From assembly GCA_002751075.1 (NCBI GenBank), contig NAOQ01000522.1, positions 24,279 through 46,566 on the forward strand: a DNA stretch of 22,288 nt, in the 5' to 3' direction. Shown piece by piece: positions 17,866-22,288 of this stretch. Origin of the DNA: Ichthyophonus hoferi (lineage: Eukaryota; Opisthokonta; Ichthyosporea; Ichthyophonida; Ichthyophonidae). Numbering within the stretch: the stretch's first letter is position 1; each line of letters opens with the position of its first letter. Below the pieces are notes generated by a model. That model did not search any database, was not told the DNA's origin, and saw only the letters and a program-made list of their open reading frames with translations. Position numbers and translations under genes: made by a program.

Positions 17866-18427
17866 TATTTAATATGTATATAAATGTTTTTTGTATTAGC
17901 AGGAATTTTTTTGAACTAATAGTTTTTTACTACAATAAAAGACTTAAAATATTTCAATTTATTTGTTTTCCTTTTGATCGGCAAAGTTTTACTTTTAATC
18001 AAGAAACTTGGCCATTTTTTTTTTTTGATACGACAACCCTTATCATGATCATGACTGGGTTTGACAGGTAATTTCCACTATGTACCTAATGACAGATAAT
18101 AAATAAATAGATTGCGTTATATTCTAATATAAATAAATAAATAAAGTCATTATAACGTATGACATACACATGCTCCAATAATGTATAAATATTGTAAATA
18201 TATAATTGTGTACAAATATGTTTTATTTTCCTCAACGACGACAGGAGTGTTTACATAATAATAATCTAATTAATATCATATAATTAATAATGTCGTAAAA
18301 CTAACTAACAATATCACGTAATAAATTATATTTTATATTTATTAATAAGTGTGTTAAAACAAGAATATTTTATTAATTTAGGTAATTTTTTATATAGCTA
18401 TAAGAATTTAATATTATTAGCAGTCAT
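17866..18427. other. Spacer right of the transposon remnant
   Basis: AT-rich, with a short AAAT repeat (TAAATAAATAAATAAA) near 18131-18146. It may hold the right end of the transposon. No coding frame was recognised. Confidence 0.45.
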
Positions 18428-18575
18428 GATTAAATATGTTGGTTTGAAAAAATAATAGCTAGTGCAATCTAGGGCAACCTAGTACAATCTAGTGTTGAAT
18501 GACAATCCAAGATAATTGATCAAAAGAGAACCAGCCAATGGAAGAGGTCTCGTGACTATATTGCTGCATACTTTA
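18428..18575 (-). repeat. Dispersed repeat R1, copy C (right end only, reversed)
   Basis: Read on the minus strand this gives CTTCCATTGGCTGGTT, TTGATCAATTATCTTGGATT, GTCATTCAACAC, CTAGATTGCACTAGCTATT, TTTTTTCAAAC, ACATAT, in the same order as the right ends of copies A and B. Copy C also holds three 10-bp units of the AATCTAG-CAACCTAG type (18463-18495). Similarity fades beyond about 18600. Confidence 0.6.
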
Positions 18576-19464
18576 TGTGATAATCGAAAGACAATTTTTT
18601 TAAGGAAGGCACAGGTATAATATAGTTATAATATCAATTGCAAGTGAACTAAAGTTGCTGTTTTAAAAAATATATTGTGCAATCACACGCGTATATGTAC
18701 AGAATATAATATAAAATGTGTAATGTTTGGCAATAAAACAATACGATACAAGCTAACAAGCCACTAGGAAATCCCCATTTCGGGTGCCAAATTACTTTTT
18801 TTGTTTAGCCGATATGCCAAGGAGGCAATCAAATAGTGATAACAATCATGTCTCGCCATTTTGGTTCTTTTACTGATAGTGTATTCTAAATTGTTACGCA
18901 AAATATTGACTACTTTTTTCTTTTAAGTCACATATCCCCTTTATGGAAAACGTTATCAGTAGTATATTTTATGTCAATATGGAAACTAATCCAATTGTAA
19001 GAAAGCAGCACAGCACATTGGGGGCAAAAAAAGGGCAACTTCGTCATTAAATTGAATTCCTGTTTTACTATCTGTTACGATAACGCTATCGAGTACCTGC
19101 ATGACTTTTAAAAAATAATTAAATGTAAATAACAATATGACAGCGCATTTATTATTATTTATTATTCTATAATTTAAAACTTTTTTTAAAATTTTTTTTT
19201 TCATATATATACACAACTTACACTTACACTGTCCTGGTCAAATATAAAAACTACTAAATTATATGATTTTATACAAGCATTCCTACTGGCTACATAAACC
19301 TTATCATCTTTAAAGATATCTAATTGGCCATCGATGGGAAAACTAGCCCTATATGTTGAATATTGTGAGCCTCATTGTTATGATTATCAAGCATTACTAT
19401 TATTCCGTGTTGGTTTTTATTATTTCAAACTAAATTACAATAAATTTACATTAATATTTTAAAC
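18576..19464. other. Spacer upstream of ACADS
   Basis: AT-rich, with runs of A and T and no coding frame of note. The ACADS promoter should lie in its right part; no specific element can be named. Confidence 0.5.
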
Positions 19465-22133
19465 ATGTTATCGCCTTCTGTCCTTTCAGCCGCAAGGTAT
19501 AGCCGTACCCGGTCACTTAGTCATTTTTTGTTATATTAATGAGTTGTATTTAATAATTAACGTCTGACACGCATAATCCGAGAAACATAATACGATTTTA
19601 CAGCAGCATATTATCCTGTATTTATGCATATCATACTATTTACATAAGTTTTAACACCCGTCTGTGTTATACAGGGCTACCACTACAGCATTGAGCATAC
19701 TATATCATATAATATGGCATATTAACATACTATCATATATTATATAGTATAGCATATTATAGCATACCATAGATAAAGTATCATGTATGTTAACATTATC
19801 AACATATGCTATAAACCCATTATGCATTGCACAGGGCTTCTATCATACCAGTGATGTTAAGGCGACGCGCTCTCTCGGCGCTTGCCACTCTTCCTGAGAC
19901 CCACCGACAGATAAAAGATATGTGCCGCGACTATGCAAATGAATACCTTAAGTATGTACACATATATGTATGCTTATATGCATATACATATACCAGTTTT
20001 AAACAGAATATAGTTGTATCTATGCGGTGTATGTTTATATCAGTGTTTTAATATGTATGTATATATGCATATAACACCCCTCAACTGATAAGCGGTATGT
20101 GCTGTGCCTATGTAAATGAATACCTTAAGTATGCACATGTATTTGTATGTTTGTAGACACACATGTATAGATGAATATTAGAGCTTCTGACTAAATATGC
20201 TTGCATATATAGCGAATTTAGGTCCTTACTTATGTATTAATATATATACGTATAGGTACCCTTTCTATTATTTCATAAAGTATGATAACAAGCCTATAAT
20301 ATAGTATTCTAAATTATATATTTATGTATGTATTCACGTGTAATAATCTCATACCTACACCCATCTACTCATAAAAACTCACTCATAGCAATTATTCCCC
20401 AACCACATACCACACACACCACATGCACCAATTGTACCTGTTCTTCCCCACAATAGACCAATTGCAGGCAAGATAGACAGAGATCATATGTATCCAGGCG
20501 ATCAAGTCCAAGCGATAGCCTCTATGGGCTTAATGGCTGTTGCTATAGATGAAAAATATGGGGGCAGTGGATTTGATTATTTAGCCTATGCAATAGCAAT
20601 GGAGGAAATTAGTAGAGGGTGTGCTTCTACAGGGGTGATTATGAGTGTTAATAATGTAGGTATATATACATATATATGTATATGTCTTTGTATATGTGCA
20701 TGTATGCATATGTATGTTTACATGTAAGTATATATGTATATATATATGTAAGTATGTGTGCGTATATTTATATGCATGCATATGTATGTATATACGTCTA
20801 TGCAAATAGTGCTACGTGTAGTACTGTGTGTATCAAGGTGTGTGTATGTAGGGCTTAGGTATATGTTATATTGTGGCATGTCCTCCTATAGAATCTTGTA
20901 TCCCTTATTATCACCTTGTGTTATGTAATATTATATTCAACCGTTCTATTTTATATTGTATTATATTGCATCAATTAACATTGACGCATACACACATACA
21001 TATATATCTACCTACATACAGTCACTATACCTACACCCTATTGCCAAATATGGTACTGAGGCACAGAAGGCTCAGTTTGTTACCCCGTTTACACGCGGTA
21101 AAAATATTGGTTGTTTTGCTCTAAGTGAACCGGGCAATGGCAGTGATGCCGGTGCAGCCAGTACTACGGCTAGATTAGATGGAGATCATTGGGTCATTAA
21201 TGGTATTAACTTTTATTAAAATTTAATTTGCTATATACTATATTATACTGTACTACTTTATAGTATAATTTATTATGATATTTACTATATTATACTGTTT
21301 TATATGTTAAGCATAATTTTCTAGCCTGTTATGTTTCCTTTTCTAATATAATATAGTATAATATATACTGCACTATACTATGCTATGCTGTTATTTTATG
21401 ATGGTTTTATAATATGATGCATTAGATTTTAAGACTTCATACTACATTATAATATACTACATTTAATTGTATTTTAAATCATTATAGTAATTGGATTGAG
21501 GAATAGGGTGTATAAATATATATTATACAGTATTATCTAATTAGGATTTAGAGGTATTTCTCTAATTTTATAACCAATTGTAAGTTACATTTTTAAATTA
21601 AACTCTTTTTTTTTTCTTCTTTTTTTTTCTCTAGTGGTCTATAGATATATATTAAATCACTATGACCTATTGCCTTTTATGTGCCTATAAATGGAATTAG
21701 AATTAATGTGAAACATAGAGAGTTATAATTTATAACACAACACTCCCACCCCTACTCATAGAGATCTATATATAACTTATTATAACTTATTATAACATAA
21801 CATAGCAAAACATATCAGACTATATCATATTACATTATGGCATATCATACCATATCATAATATAATATTACAAAACAAAATAATACAGTTAGTATCGTAT
21901 CCCTTCCACTGTATCACGTGACTTATAGCCAATAATATCGTCTTAATATGGTACCAGGTAAGATGGTGCGATATTTAACCAATGACTATACAGGAACTAA
22001 GGCATGGATAACCAATGGTTATGAGGCGAATGCAGCGATAGTATTTGCAACTACGGATAAAGCACTAAAACATAAGGGGATAAGTGCCTTTATTATACCA
22101 AAGGACACCCCCGGCTTCTCACTAGGCAAGAAG
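19465..22133 (+). CDS. ACADS: Short-chain acyl-CoA dehydrogenase, mitochondrial (first five exons, partial)
   Basis: Exons: 19465-19496, 19835-19951, 20457-20655, 21022-21202 and 21994-22133; phases agree and all introns are GT-AG. They encode the first 223 of about 410 residues. The enzyme is an FAD-dependent mitochondrial matrix tetramer that oxidises butyryl-CoA to crotonyl-CoA in fatty-acid beta-oxidation and passes electrons to ETF. The start [20 protein letters not shown], then RRALSA, is a basic, hydroxyl-rich mitochondrial presequence. [20 protein letters not shown] begins the N-terminal helical domain. [20 protein letters not shown] and VIMSVNN are almost identical to human ACADS as I recall it. 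[13 protein letters not shown] at 149-161 fits the acyl-CoA dehydrogenase signature at the FAD site, and [15 protein letters not shown] follows in the beta domain. The C-terminal helical domain with the catalytic Glu lies beyond the window. The 32-bp first exon is inferred from phase and presequence character. Confidence 0.94.
19690..19775. repeat. AT-rich CATAC/TATAG low-complexity tract in ACADS intron 1
   Basis: Reiterated GCATAC, ATATCATA, GGCATATT, GTATAGCATA words with loose 5-base spacing, in the 338-bp intron 19497-19834. No exon. Confidence 0.55.
20085..20130 (+). repeat. Partial copy of ACADS exon 2 with its splice donor, inside intron 2
   Basis: The last 44 bases of exon 2 (19908-19951) recur 177 bases downstream at 20085-20128 with 36 of 44 identical and no indel, and the donor GTATG follows both. 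The copy stays open in the same frame ([14 protein letters not shown] against [14 protein letters not shown]). No good acceptor precedes it (only GATAAG), so it is probably a silent partial exon duplication. The flanking intron also keeps TATG-type similarity. Confidence 0.85.
20656..20800. repeat. TATG/TATATG tract from the donor of ACADS exon 3
   Basis: Begins on the donor GTAGGTATATAT and continues as imperfect TATATG, TATGCA and GTATG words for about 145 bases of the 366-bp intron 3. The open frames through it are repeat artefacts. Confidence 0.85.
21203..21993 (+). other. ACADS intron 4 with pentamer tracts and a strong unused acceptor
   Basis: 791 bp. Stretches at about 21228-21430 and 21771-21870 read largely in 5-base words (ATACT, ATATT, ATACT, GTACT; CATAT, CATAC, CATAT, CATAA). 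In the middle a long T/C tract ends CTCTAG at 21634, better than many real acceptors here, but no coding frame follows it. Confidence 0.65.
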
Positions 22134-22288
22134 GTAGATAGATATATTATATATAGAGTATATAGGTAGATAGGTATATTATATATAAAGTATATAGATA
22201 GATAGGTATATTATATATAGAGTATATAGGTAGATAGGTATATTATATATAAAGTATATAGGTAGATAGGTATATTATATATAGAGTA
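22133..22288 (+). repeat. 32-bp minisatellite (64-bp dimer) starting on the ACADS exon-5 donor
   Basis: Units start at 22133, 22165, 22197, 22229 and 22261 and continue past the window edge. Each reads GGTAGATAGGTATATTATAT then ATAGAGTATATA or ATAAAGTATATA. The GAG and AAG variants alternate, so the higher-order unit is 64 bp. The first unit begins with the last base of the exon, so donor AG|GTAGAT is reiterated as AGGTAGAT (AGATAGAT in unit three) at each unit start. Confidence 0.95.

Noticed and set aside
22133-22288. Regular 32-bp repeats as a CRISPR array
   Set aside because: The units are directly tandem without spacers, in a eukaryotic intron; it is a minisatellite.
1-22288. tRNA or rRNA genes
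   Set aside because: I looked for B-box-like GGTTCGAATCC sequences and cloverleaf arms by eye and saw none; a covariance-model scan would be needed to exclude them.

Overview
The window is strongly AT-rich nuclear DNA from a eukaryote. Its genes are split by GT-AG introns of a few hundred bases to about 1.2 kb, and long gene-poor spacers are full of simple repeats. Three confident genes and one probable gene end lie on the + strand. The gene set (an animal-type MAP kinase phosphatase with rhodanese/CH2 plus catalytic domains, a tropomyosin-like coiled coil, and a mitochondrial short-chain acyl-CoA dehydrogenase very like animal ACADS) points to an opisthokont, perhaps an early-branching animal, a unicellular relative or an early fungus. 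I cannot name the species.

Layout. 1-1746: probable 3' end of an unrecognised Ser/Arg-rich gene (three exons, preceded by a TATG microsatellite). 1747-8017: spacer with a telomere-like degenerate tandem repeat and one copy each of two unrecognised dispersed repeats (here called R1 and R2). 8018-11931: six-exon MAP kinase phosphatase whose 3' end is disturbed by an assembly gap with duplicated flanks. 11932-13685: spacer with a second R1 copy. 13686-15649: three-exon tropomyosin-like gene. 15650-19464: spacer with a second R2 copy, a decayed IS630/Tc1/mariner-type DNA transposon and a third, reversed R1 copy. 19465-22288: the first five exons of ACADS; the gene runs off the right edge.

The genes do not form an obvious pathway: signalling, cytoskeleton and mitochondrial fatty-acid oxidation sit side by side as usual in a eukaryote. 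The most notable signal is in the introns. Tandem repeats abut or duplicate splice sites several times: a copied exon end with its donor in ACADS intron 2, a 32-bp minisatellite starting on the ACADS exon-5 donor, and a doubled acceptor before phosphatase exon 5. Many introns also show a degenerate 5-bp periodicity. I found no RNA gene, CRISPR array or clearly new multi-gene system. All exon limits come from reading frame, splice consensus and remembered family alignments, with no transcript or database support.
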